Assembly: GCA_027019685.1 (NCBI GenBank)
Contig: JALUWH010000212.1
Span: 1-9,022 of the forward strand
DNA length: 9,022 nucleotides
Direction: 5' to 3'
Origin: Ghiorsea sp.
GTDB taxonomy: Bacteria > Pseudomonadota > Zetaproteobacteria > Mariprofundales > Mariprofundaceae
A program made the translations under genes and the position numbers. Under the pieces are notes generated by a model. That model was not told the origin of the DNA, ran no database searches, and saw only the letters and a program-made list of their open reading frames with translations. Below are positions 1 to 9,022 of the stretch, in pieces. Numbering within the stretch: position 1 is the first letter of the stretch; the number at the start of each line of letters is the position of its first letter.

Positions 1-213
1 CCTGGCATGTTTGAGGTGATGTATGGCTCGCTAAATATTATGCAAGACAGGATTACGCGAAGTCGTTTGGCAGGCGATCCTGCCGATGTAATATTAGAAC
101 CAAGGCTTGGGCATATTGGTTTAATGGATTATGATAAAGCTGAAGATGCGATAGCAGAAGGTAGGGCAAGTGTGGAAAGGTTAAAGCCGCAGTTATTGGA
201 GCTTGTGGGTTAA
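1..213 (+). CDS. Patatin-like phospholipase (RssA/NTE family), C-terminal end only
   Basis: This is the last 70 codons of a gene that enters from the left edge; the frame is open from base 1 to the TAA at 211-213. The segment around NIMQDRITRSRLAGDPADV, followed by PRLGHIGLMDYDKAEDAIAEG, resembles the C-terminal end of bacterial patatin-like proteins of the RssA/YchK type. These are predicted serine lipid acyl hydrolases with a Ser-Asp dyad. The nucleophile elbow, oxyanion hole and catalytic Asp lie outside the window, so activity cannot be judged here. The ATG at 7 is an internal methionine, not the start. The stop codon lies one base from the stop of the opposing helicase gene, so the two genes are convergent with no room for a terminator between them. 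The family assignment rests on recognition of this C-terminal pattern alone. Confidence 0.75.
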   Translation, partial: PGMFEVMYGSLNIMQDRITRSRLAGDPADVILEPRLGHIGLMDYDKAEDAIAEGRASVERLKPQLLELVG

Positions 214-214
214 A

Positions 215-2068
215 TTATTCCATATCCTCAAAAAACCACTGCATATCGCTTAAATCATGGGCGATGGGTGCTTGGGGTAAGTTACGAATCACTTCTTGAC
301 CATAACGCTTGCTATGCAATCGAGAATCTAAAATCGCAATGGCACCACGGTCTGATGTGGAACGAATTAAGCGCCCTGCACCTTGTCTGAGCACTGCAAT
401 GGCTTCAGGCAACTGAATATCCATAAAACCATTGCCACCTTGTGCCTCGCAATGCTTGGTGCGTTCTTTAAGCAATACATCAGTAGGTGGTGCAAAAGGG
501 ATTTTATCAATAATAACGAGTGATAATGTTTCGCCTGGTACATCCACACCTTCCCAAAAACTACGTGTGCCACACAAAATGGAGTGTTTATCTTTGCGAA
601 ATGCTTCGAGAATCATGTCGCGACTACCACTTTCACCTTGTACCAAGACTTGCCAAGGTAATGCTTGCTGTAAATGAGTGGCATAAGTTCTTAAAGCATA
701 ATGGGAAGTGAATAAAACAAATGCCCTGCCACGAGATGTTCGTAATAATGCTTCAATTTCGCTTTGCATGACTTGTTGGTAGTTCTGAGCTCTAGGGTCA
801 GGGATATGCTTGGGTAAATAGAGCATGGCTTGTTGTTGATAATCAAAAGGTGAGGGGTGGTAACTTTCTTCTGCTAGTTCTTGGCTTAGCCCTAAACGGG
901 CACGGTTGTAATCAAACTTGTCGGATACTCGAAGTGTTGCCGATAACAGAATAAAAGAAGCTTCACGCTCCCATAAATGATGGGTTAATACAGGTCCTGT
1001 TTGTATCGGGGCAGAGATATATTGTTTTCTGTCGTCTTTGCCTTCTTCCCATACGACATAGCCATCTTGTGGGCTGAGGATTTGTTGCATTTCTTCAAAA
1101 ATCAGGGTGGCACGCTCAACCATTTTGAGCATATCATCATGGCGTTCTTCTCGTGAAATCGCGATATCTAACAAGGCTTCCCAATCATTTTTAATGGTTT
1201 TAAGGTCTTTCTCTGCCCATTGGGTAATCACTTCTGCACCAAGCTTACGAACTCGTTCTTTTAAATCAGCCTCATCACCAAGGGTATCAAGCACAGCTTG
1301 CATATCATTGACCCAATAAATCAATTTATTGCGTGATAACTGAATACCAAATTGGCGGCTTGCCAAATCTGGTAAACTATGTGCCTCATCAAGCACATAG
1401 GTATCAAATATAGGCAAAACCTCGCCAAAATCACCTGATTTAAGCGAAGCATCGGCAAGCAATAAGCTGTGGTTGGCAATGACAATATCAGCTTGTTGTG
1501 CCTTTTGCCGTGCTTTCATCAGTGGGCATTGCTTGTAATGTTCACATTTGCTACCTGTGCACTGATCTGCAGTTGCGGTCACCAATGAACCAACACCTTT
1601 TTCAAACACATCAAAGTTTAAGGCGGATAAATCACCATCGGTTGTTGTTTCTGACCACTTGGCAACTTTAAGCAGTGATTTCTTTGCCCATATTTCTTGT
1701 TGGTTGCTGACCAAGTGCATATTAAGGCGTTGCGGACAGTAATAATTGCTCCGTCCTTTGAGTAAGGCAACCTTGCGGCGTACACCCAAGGCATCTTGTA
1801 CAGCGGGTAAATCACGAAACATCAGTTGGTCTTGCAAAGCTTTGGTGTGCGTGGAAATCAGTACCTTATCGGATGAGCGCAAAGCAGGAATAAGATAAGC
1901 CAGCGTTTTCCCCGTTCCTGTTTCAGCTTCGGCAATCAATATGGTTTGCTGTTCCATGGTTGTACTTATTTTTGCTGCCAAATCCACTTGTTCTTGACGA
2001 TAGCTATAGCCTTGAAGCCCTTGGGCTAAAGAAGATTTACTATCAAAGTCTGCGTGGACTTGTGCAAT
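215..2068 (-). CDS. YoaA/DinG-type ATP-dependent DNA helicase (XPD-like, 4Fe-4S), start unresolved
   Basis: This is a superfamily 2, XPD-like 5'-3' DNA helicase, a family that acts in DNA repair and replication-fork maintenance. Numbered from the GTG at 1987, the Walker A motif ETGTGKT is at about residues 22-28. Four cysteines suited to a 4Fe-4S cluster are at about 84, 143, 148 and 154 (YYCPQRL, then DQC, KCEH, QCPLMK). The DEAH box is at about 200-203. Further on come LLSATLR, the late motif SFWEGVDVPGE and the motif VI segment QGAGRLIRS. The only canonical start after the purC stop is that GTG, but it lies inside the Q-motif region: GYSYRQEQ is encoded just upstream in the same frame. The N-terminus FDSKSSLAQGLQGYSYRQ matches the usual family opening, so the protein must begin earlier. 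I show it from an ATT at 2068 (about 617 aa); an ATT at 2086 is also possible. Length is close to E. coli YoaA. It is probably co-transcribed with purC. Confidence 0.88.
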   Translation of the reverse strand: MAQVHADFDSKSSLAQGLQGYSYRQEQVDLAAKISTTMEQQTILIAEAETGTGKTLAYLIPALRSSDKVLISTHTKALQDQLMFRDLPAVQDALGVRRKVALLKGRSNYYCPQRLNMHLVSNQQEIWAKKSLLKVAKWSETTTDGDLSALNFDVFEKGVGSLVTATADQCTGSKCEHYKQCPLMKARQKAQQADIVIANHSLLLADASLKSGDFGEVLPIFDTYVLDEAHSLPDLASRQFGIQLSRNKLIYWVNDMQAVLDTLGDEADLKERVRKLGAEVITQWAEKDLKTIKNDWEALLDIAISREERHDDMLKMVERATLIFEEMQQILSPQDGYVVWEEGKDDRKQYISAPIQTGPVLTHHLWEREASFILLSATLRVSDKFDYNRARLGLSQELAEESYHPSPFDYQQQAMLYLPKHIPDPRAQNYQQVMQSEIEALLRTSRGRAFVLFTSHYALRTYATHLQQALPWQVLVQGESGSRDMILEAFRKDKHSILCGTRSFWEGVDVPGETLSLVIIDKIPFAPPTDVLLKERTKHCEAQGGNGFMDIQLPEAIAVLRQGAGRLIRSTSDRGAIAILDSRLHSKRYGQEVIRNLPQAPIAHDLSDMQWFFEDME

Positions 2069-2098
2069 AAAAGAAGTTTCGATAATAAACTCAGCTAA

Positions 2099-2992
2099 CT
2101 ATGATTGTGTGAGTCGGGTCAAAGCTTCACGGTATTTATCTGCAGTTTTTTGCATCACTTCTTCATCAACTTCAGGTGCAGGTGCTGTTTTATCCCAGTC
2201 TTGTGTTTCTAACCAATCGCGAATGATTTGTTTATCAAAGCTTGGTGGGCTTATACCAAGTTGATAAGTAGCCGCATCCCAAAAGCGAGAAGAATCAGGG
2301 GTTAAAACTTCATCAATGAGGGTGAGTGTGCCATTTTCATCCAAACCAAATTCAAACTTGGTATCAGCAATAATGATACCTTTTTGCAAAGCATAGGCTG
2401 CGGCTTCTGTATAGAGTTGAAGGCTTATATCGCGAATTTGGGTGGCAAGCTCTGTGCCGATAATGTCACACATGGTTTCAAAATTGATGTTTTCGTCATG
2501 TTCACCTACATCTGCTTTGGTGGACGGGGTGAAAATAGGTTCAGGTAGCTTGTCGGCAAGTTTTAAACCTTGAGGCAGTTTGATGCCACAGACAGAACCT
2601 TGCTTTTGATATTCTTTCCAACCCGAACCAATCAAATAACCACGAACAATAGCTTCAATAGGTAAAGGTTTGAGACGTTTGACCACCAAAGCACGACTAC
2701 GCACGCGTTCACGTTCATTGGCATCAGGGATAGCATTATCTAAGTTTAAATTGGAAACTTGGTTGGGAATGATATGTTCAAGTTTATGAAACCAAAAGTC
2801 AGAAACCTGATTTAATATTTCGCCTTTTTGGGGTACTGGTGATGGCAGTATAACATCAAATGCAGACAGACGGTCTGTAGTAACAATTAACAGGTGCTGA
2901 TTGTCAACCGCATACATATCACGAACTTTACCACTGTGTAAAAGTTTTAAACTTTGAATATCTGCATGCAATAATGTTTTGGGGCTACTCAT
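2099..2992 (-). CDS. purC: Phosphoribosylaminoimidazole-succinocarboxamide synthase (SAICAR synthetase), long form
   Basis: PurC joins CAIR and L-aspartate using ATP to give SAICAR in de novo purine synthesis, in the cytoplasm. The 297-residue protein shows the family's ATP-binding start GKVRDMY (about 21-27), [15 protein letters not shown] (about 43-57), the segment [14 protein letters not shown] (about 112-125) and the C-terminal metal/ATP region [10 protein letters not shown] followed by [14 protein letters not shown] (about 207-238). It is the longer, yeast-like type; E. coli PurC is about 237 residues. I chose the ATG at 2992 (MSSPKTLL) because the frame runs about 43 codons further upstream without family similarity, and because GTGAG lies 7 bases before this ATG. 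That ribosome binding site sits in one arm of a hairpin. The TAG stop at 2101-2099 is followed in the same frame by the helicase sequence. Confidence 0.95.
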   Translation of the reverse strand: MSSPKTLLHADIQSLKLLHSGKVRDMYAVDNQHLLIVTTDRLSAFDVILPSPVPQKGEILNQVSDFWFHKLEHIIPNQVSNLNLDNAIPDANERERVRSRALVVKRLKPLPIEAIVRGYLIGSGWKEYQKQGSVCGIKLPQGLKLADKLPEPIFTPSTKADVGEHDENINFETMCDIIGTELATQIRDISLQLYTEAAAYALQKGIIIADTKFEFGLDENGTLTLIDEVLTPDSSRFWDAATYQLGISPPSFDKQIIRDWLETQDWDKTAPAPEVDEEVMQKTADKYREALTRLTQS

Positions 2993-2999
2993 ATGGTTT

Positions 3000-3043
3000 C
3001 TCACTATGGTGATAAAATTAATCGCGAAACGTGCCATAGTGAG
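3000..3043 (-). promoter_or_regulatory. Perfect 10-bp hairpin in the purC leader covering the ribosome binding site
   Basis: Read on the minus strand, CTCACTATGG (3043-3034) and CCATAGTGAG (3009-3000) are exact reverse complements separated by a 24-base loop. The 3' arm ends in GTGAG, the best Shine-Dalgarno candidate for purC, 7 bases before the ATG at 2992. In RNA the folded form would hide the ribosome binding site; as DNA the same palindrome could be an operator. A TACAAT hexamer on the minus strand at 3064-3059 could be a -10 box placing transcription initiation just ahead of the hairpin, but no good -35 goes with it. The loop holds no riboswitch core that I recognise. Confidence 0.5.
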
Positions 3044-3294
3044 CTTAAAGCGACAAGCATTGTACTTTTTTGTGTTGGTGGCAGAGCTATAAATGAAAGA
3101 TGCATTGTTTATTGTAATCACTTTAAATTTATATGGTTAAGTCCTCAGGAGTGTTGTAAACATTATATTTTCTTATGTTTTTTTGTAGTTTCATGTGTCC
3201 AAAACCACTTTTTTTGGTTGCATATTGTATGGCTTGTTCGCATAGTTTACACCTTGCCACACAGGGATGTGAGTTTGAAGGCATTGGAGAGTTT
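3044..3294. other. Divergent intergenic region between purC and the small-protein gene
   Basis: With the purC leader hairpin, this makes about 300 bases free of convincing genes between two divergent starts. It is AT-rich and must hold promoters for both directions. For the rightward gene, TTGCAT (3218-3223), a 17-base spacer and CATAGT (3241-3246) form a weak sigma-70-like candidate, matching the consensus at only 3 and 4 of 6 positions. For purC only the TACAAT at 3064-3059 stands out. Open frames across the region in both directions lack ribosome binding sites and protein character, so I treat them as chance. I see no tRNA, terminator or known riboswitch. Confidence 0.4.
3286..3291 (+). 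promoter_or_regulatory. Ribosome binding site GGAGAG that sets the small-protein start
   Basis: GGAGAG lies 3 bases before the ATG at 3295; its GGAG core ends 5 bases before it. This favours that ATG over the in-frame ATG at 3175, which would add about 40 residues ahead of the signal-peptide-like segment. Confidence 0.65.
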
Positions 3295-3576
3295 ATGTAT
3301 AAGTTTGTACTGATGATTGGTTTAGTGGTATCCATGAGTATGTTATCTGTGGATCATACCTCTGTTGGTATAGCTCAGGTGCAAGCCGCGGATAATATGG
3401 CTCAAGTACGTTTGATTTTGAAAAAACTTCGCGGTTCTATGGCAAGCATGAAAGATTTTGATGATCTTGAAGCTGCAGGTATGGACAAAGCAGATGTGGA
3501 TAAATTGCGCAGAGCAATGAAGTCAAAAATAAAACAAATGACGACGGATGCTGTAGATTTAATTACTGCATTATAG
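3295..3576 (+). CDS. Small exported or membrane-anchored helical protein, function unknown
   Basis: I do not recognise this 93-residue protein. Its N-terminus has a lysine at position 3, a hydrophobic stretch FVLMIGLVVSMSML (about 4-17) and a possible signal peptidase I site after VQA (about 29-31). It therefore looks exported to the periplasm or held by an uncleaved N-terminal helix. The mature part of about 60 residues is charged, free of cysteine and apparently all helical, with segments such as VRLILKKLRG and KADVDKLRRAMKSKIKQM that could pack as short amphipathic helices. The start is supported by the GGAGAG site. It stands alone, divergent from purC, with carB about 160 bases downstream in the same direction behind a hairpin. 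No catalytic motif is visible. A real gene is likely given the signal-like N-terminus and ribosome binding site; its role is open. Confidence 0.7.
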   Translation: MYKFVLMIGLVVSMSMLSVDHTSVGIAQVQAADNMAQVRLILKKLRGSMASMKDFDDLEAAGMDKADVDKLRRAMKSKIKQMTTDAVDLITAL

Positions 3577-3637
3577 ATTTGCTCTTTAGCACTATATAAG
3601 GTGCTTCATTAGTGGGATTTTTTTGTTAGGGTTCGCG

Positions 3638-3643
3638 TATAAT
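3638..3643 (+). promoter_or_regulatory. Candidate -10 box (TATAAT) upstream of carB
   Basis: This exact TATAAT lies about 100 bases before the carB ATG. No clear -35 hexamer occurs 16-18 bases upstream (the region reads GGATTT), and there is no extended -10 TG. If used, transcription would begin near 3650, just ahead of the hairpin at 3660-3690. This would give the carB-greA-DUF4149-transporter operon its own promoter, independent of carA and of the small gene. Confidence 0.4.
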
Positions 3644-3659
3644 TTATAAGTGAGTAAAG

Positions 3660-3690
3660 CAAGTGGGCAGACATTGTATCTGCCCACTTG
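3660..3690 (+). promoter_or_regulatory. Perfect 12-bp hairpin with 7-nt loop between the small gene and carB
   Basis: CAAGTGGGCAGA (3660-3671) and TCTGCCCACTTG (3679-3690) are exact reverse complements around the loop CATTGTA. Downstream is TTTGCTTGGATTT, only a broken T run, so it is not a textbook intrinsic terminator. It lies 84 bases after the small-gene stop and about 50 bases before the carB start, just downstream of the TATAAT. It could be a weak terminator for the small gene, an attenuator in the carB leader, or an mRNA-stabilising stem. Confidence 0.6.
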
Positions 3691-3725
3691 TTTGCTTGGA
3701 TTTAGGTTAACAAGATTAAGACTTA

Positions 3726-3730
3726 CGAGG
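3726..3730 (+). promoter_or_regulatory. Ribosome binding site CGAGG that sets the carB start
   Basis: GAGG ends 9 bases before the ATG at 3740. This supports that ATG over the in-frame GTG at 3650, as does the family N-terminus MPRRNDIQ, which aligns with the start of E. coli CarB (MPKRTDIK). Confidence 0.6.
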
Positions 3731-3739
3731 TTAGACCAT

Positions 3740-6963
<3,224 letters not shown>

Positions 6964-6964
<1 letters not shown>

Positions 6965-7437
6965 TGGAACGTGTTCCAATGACCCAAGAGGGTGCCGATG
7001 CTATGCGTAAAGAATTGGCAATTATGAAAGGTGAGAAACGTCACCATATCATTGCGGCAATTGAAGAAGCATTAGCCCATGGCGATTTATCCGAAAATGC
7101 GGAATATCATGCGGCTAAAGAAGAGCAGGGTATGAATGAAGCGCGCATTAAATTAATGGAAGGCAAGCTTGGACGTGCGCAAATTATCGACCCTAAAACG
7201 ATTGAATCTGACCGTATTGTGTTTGGTGCAACAGTAAAGTTGATTGATTTGGATACGGATAAAGAAATCACATACAAAATTGTGGGTGAGGATGAAGCCA
7301 AAATCGAAAATGGTACGATTTCGATTACATCGCCTATTGCCAGAGCTTTGATTGGTAAAGAAGAAGGTGATATGGCAACCGTTCGTGCGCCTGGTGGCGA
7401 TAGAGAATTAGAAATTGTTGAGATTATCTATCAATAA
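6964..7437 (+). CDS. greA: Transcription elongation factor GreA
   Basis: GreA enters the secondary channel of stalled RNA polymerase and stimulates cleavage of backtracked transcripts. The 157-residue protein has the family's usual length. Its N-terminal coiled coil (about 1-76) carries the tip signature [16 protein letters not shown], with the conserved acidic residues D41 and E44, and its C-terminal FKBP-like domain follows (about 82-157, including GATVKL and [14 protein letters not shown]). The start ATG overlaps the carB stop as TAATG, and GAGG within the carB end (6952-6955) serves as ribosome binding site, which points to translational coupling. The stop overlaps the next gene in the same way. 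A carB-greA-DUF4149 order is, as I recall, also seen in beta-proteobacteria, so the grouping is probably old rather than accidental. Confidence 0.98.
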
Positions 7438-7922
7438 TGATGCATAAAGGCAAAGGTATTCATTATGCAGGGCTAAAGCTAAGTTTGGCGCTTGTGTTGG
7501 GGCTTTTACTGGTGCCTGCTTATGTGGTTGCTCCAGTGTTGTTTGCAGAGCTTGAATCAATGCAAGCAGGGCTTATTGCTGGAAAAATTTTTCATGTGGC
7601 TAACCTTGCTATTCTTATTCTTTTGGTGTCTGCGCTGTTGTTTAGCTATCGCATTCAAGTGAAAAAATCGACTTGGTATATCTTAGGTTTGCTTGTGCTT
7701 ATGGTAGCGATTAATGCCTTTGGTGTGACTGGTATGATGAGTATGATTAAAGCCGAAGCAGGTGATATTTCAGCACTGGAAAGTGATGACCCGCTGCGAT
7801 GGGCTTTTGCCTTTTGGCATGGTATTGGCAGTATATTGCAGTTAATAAGCAGTATTTTTACAGTTGTTTTGGTGATGCGAAATCATTGTTCGCACAATAA
7901 AGCAGAAGAGGCAGAAGTTTAA
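7437..7922 (+). CDS. DUF4149-type integral membrane protein
   Basis: This 161-residue inner-membrane protein has about four predicted transmembrane segments (roughly 14-36, 52-70, 80-98 and 125-147) and a short charged C-terminal tail. The segment VVAPVLFAEL, followed by AGLIAGKIFH, matches the pattern I associate with DUF4149 (TMEM205-like) proteins, which often follow greA. No enzymatic motif is visible and the family's function is unknown to me. The start ATG at 7437 overlaps the greA stop. A second ATG follows at once (7440), and no strong ribosome binding site precedes either, which fits translation coupled to greA. Family assignment is from pattern recognition; membrane location is clear from composition. 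Confidence 0.8.
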   Translation: MMHKGKGIHYAGLKLSLALVLGLLLVPAYVVAPVLFAELESMQAGLIAGKIFHVANLAILILLVSALLFSYRIQVKKSTWYILGLLVLMVAINAFGVTGMMSMIKAEAGDISALESDDPLRWAFAFWHGIGSILQLISSIFTVVLVMRNHCSHNKAEEAEV

Positions 7923-7924
7923 AA

Positions 7925-8989
7925 ATGCGCTCAGTGTTGGCATGGTTTGATAAACAACTCGAAGACACTGAGTTAATGATGCTGCTGGCATTTTTACTGC
8001 TTGTTTTTGTTCTTTTGGGTTTGTTTGGCTCTATTTTAGCTCCAGCTTTGGTTGCCATTGCTTTGGCATATGTTTTGGATGGCATTGTATCGCTTTTGGT
8101 ATCATGCAAACTGCCAAGGTTATTGGCTGTTATTCTTGTTGGTATTGGTGCTTTATTGGCTGTTTTGTTTGCTATGCTTGCTGTTGTTCCTGTTTTATCC
8201 GATCAGGTTGGGTTGTTGGTTTCCAAAGTACCACAATATGTTCAACTTTTAAAAGATACTGTGCATGACCTACAACAGCGTTATCCGACTGGTTTAAATG
8301 CTGATTATTTACAGCAATCGATTGCTTCTGGTGCAGAAAAAGTACAAGAGTGGGGCGGTTTGATTTTGTCCAAGTCTTTGGCATCCATTCCGAATGTCAT
8401 TGCTTTGGGTGTTTATGTGTTTCTTGTGCCTGTATTGGTGTTTTTCTTACTTAAAGATAAGCAACGTATTCAATCTTGGGCGCAACAATTTCTACCTAAA
8501 AAACGTACCCTTTTAACTCGTGTTTGGGGTGAGTTAGATGTACAAATGGGCAATTATATCCGTGGTCGCTTTTGGGAATCATCCATGGTTGGTTTTGTGA
8601 TGTGGATTGTCTATGTGATGATGGGGCATGAGTATGCACTATTGCTTGCCGTGCTCACAGGTATCTCGGTTTGGATTCCATTTGTTGGTGCTGCGGTTGT
8701 CACCATCCCAGTTGTGTTATTATCTTACTTCCAATGGGGCTGGACAGATATGGCGATGTACAGCCTATTGGCATACGCGATTATTCAACTTATTGATGCC
8801 AATATTGTGATTCCTTGGCTATTTTCAGAAGTGGTGAACCTTCATCCGATTGCTATTATTGTTGCTGTATTAGTATTTGGTAGTTTTTGGGGTGTTGTCG
8901 GGGTATTCTTTGCGATTCCATTGGCTGCCTTAGTGCAGTCTGTGTTGGTGATTATCGCAGAACGAACCAAACAATCAGCATCTTCTTAA
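7925..8989 (+). CDS. AI-2E family transporter (PerM-like permease)
   Basis: This 354-residue polytopic inner-membrane protein has the length of E. coli PerM (about 353). Hydrophobic segments lie at about 17-58, 65-92, 153-176, 218-233, 236-268, 278-298 and 306-345. A soluble amphipathic stretch at about 93-150 is typical of the family. Recognisable family features are FFLLKDK (173-179), GNYIRGR (209-215), the IPFVG turn (251-255) and the ending NIVIPWLFSEVVNLHPIAI with later GVVGVFFAIPLAAL. Members have been linked to autoinducer-2 export (TqsA) or to ion/proton exchange, and most are untested; nothing here decides the substrate. It starts 2 bases after the DUF4149 stop, with GAAG at 7914-7917 as ribosome binding site, so it probably closes the carB operon. 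Confidence 0.92.
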   Translation: MRSVLAWFDKQLEDTELMMLLAFLLLVFVLLGLFGSILAPALVAIALAYVLDGIVSLLVSCKLPRLLAVILVGIGALLAVLFAMLAVVPVLSDQVGLLVSKVPQYVQLLKDTVHDLQQRYPTGLNADYLQQSIASGAEKVQEWGGLILSKSLASIPNVIALGVYVFLVPVLVFFLLKDKQRIQSWAQQFLPKKRTLLTRVWGELDVQMGNYIRGRFWESSMVGFVMWIVYVMMGHEYALLLAVLTGISVWIPFVGAAVVTIPVVLLSYFQWGWTDMAMYSLLAYAIIQLIDANIVIPWLFSEVVNLHPIAIIVAVLVFGSFWGVVGVFFAIPLAALVQSVLVIIAERTKQSASS

Positions 8990-9022
8990 GTTTTGCGGAA
9001 TAAACTTTCACGGTAATGTTTT
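8986..9022 (-). CDS. Possible last codons of a leftward gene cut by the window edge
   Basis: Read leftward from the right edge, the frame gives KHYRESLFRKT and then TAA at 8988-8986. This stop overlaps the transporter's TAA (8987-8989) within the palindrome TTAA. The basic, protein-like ending and the neat stop-to-stop overlap suggest the C-terminus of a convergent gene, but eleven codons are too few to name it or to exclude chance. Confidence 0.35.
   Translation of the reverse strand, partial: KHYRESLFRKT

Noticed and set aside
3010..3033. PurR-like box (GCGAAACGTG) in the loop of the purC leader hairpin
   Set aside because: It resembles the E. coli PurR half site only loosely and lacks the second half, so it is not supported as an operator.
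2993..3121. N-terminal extension of PurC to the ATG at 3121
   Set aside because: The added 43 residues have no PurC similarity and would run through the leader hairpin. The ATG at 2992 has a spaced ribosome binding site and gives the expected family start.
3175..3294. Longer form of the small protein starting at 3175
   Set aside because: It would bury the signal-like segment inside the protein, and the GGAGAG site points to the ATG at 3295.
3129..3335. Leftward 68-codon frame with a CxxxCxxC-like cluster (CVARCKLC)
   Set aside because: It lies opposite the small-protein start and the intergenic region, has no clear ribosome binding site, and the cysteines do not fall in a motif I know. The rightward frame has better coding signs.
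3588..3624. Possible intrinsic terminator after the small gene (AGCAC/GTGCT stem, then seven Ts)
   Set aside because: The stem is only 5 bp and AT-rich around an 8-base loop, and the T run begins 12 bases beyond it.

Overview
The window is a stretch of ordinary bacterial chromosome, dense with housekeeping genes. It is moderately AT-rich and has proteobacterial gene content: a long-form PurC, a YoaA/DinG-type iron-sulfur helicase, and a carB-greA-DUF4149 cluster. I infer a proteobacterium, with a Zetaproteobacteria-like or similar deep-branching lineage as one possibility. I cannot fix the taxon from sequence alone. I see no insertion sequence, prophage, CRISPR array, tRNA or rRNA.

Left part (1-2992). 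The 3' end of a patatin-like (RssA/NTE family) phospholipase gene runs rightward and meets, stop to stop, a leftward pair. That pair is purC (SAICAR synthetase, purine synthesis) followed by a YoaA/DinG-type XPD-like DNA helicase. The helicase reading frame follows the purC stop codon in the same frame. It has no ATG, GTG or TTG upstream of its conserved Q motif, so its start is unresolved.

Middle (2993-3739). A divergent intergenic region separates purC from a rightward gene for a small secreted or membrane-anchored helical protein of unknown function. The purC leader can fold a perfect 10-bp hairpin whose 3' arm carries the likely ribosome binding site. Between the small gene and carB lie a TATAAT box and a perfect 12-bp hairpin with a 7-nt loop, which could be an attenuator, a leader hairpin or a terminator.

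Right part (3740-9022). A tightly packed rightward operon holds carB (large subunit of carbamoyl phosphate synthetase), greA (transcript cleavage factor), a DUF4149 membrane protein and a PerM-like AI-2E family transporter. The first two junctions are TAATG overlaps and the third gap is 2 nt, so co-transcription and translational coupling are likely. carA is not adjacent. At the right edge the last codons of a leftward gene may overlap the transporter's stop codon.

I found no convincing undescribed multi-gene system. The observations most worth checking are the missing helicase start, the purC leader hairpin, the carB leader hairpin and the small secreted protein.
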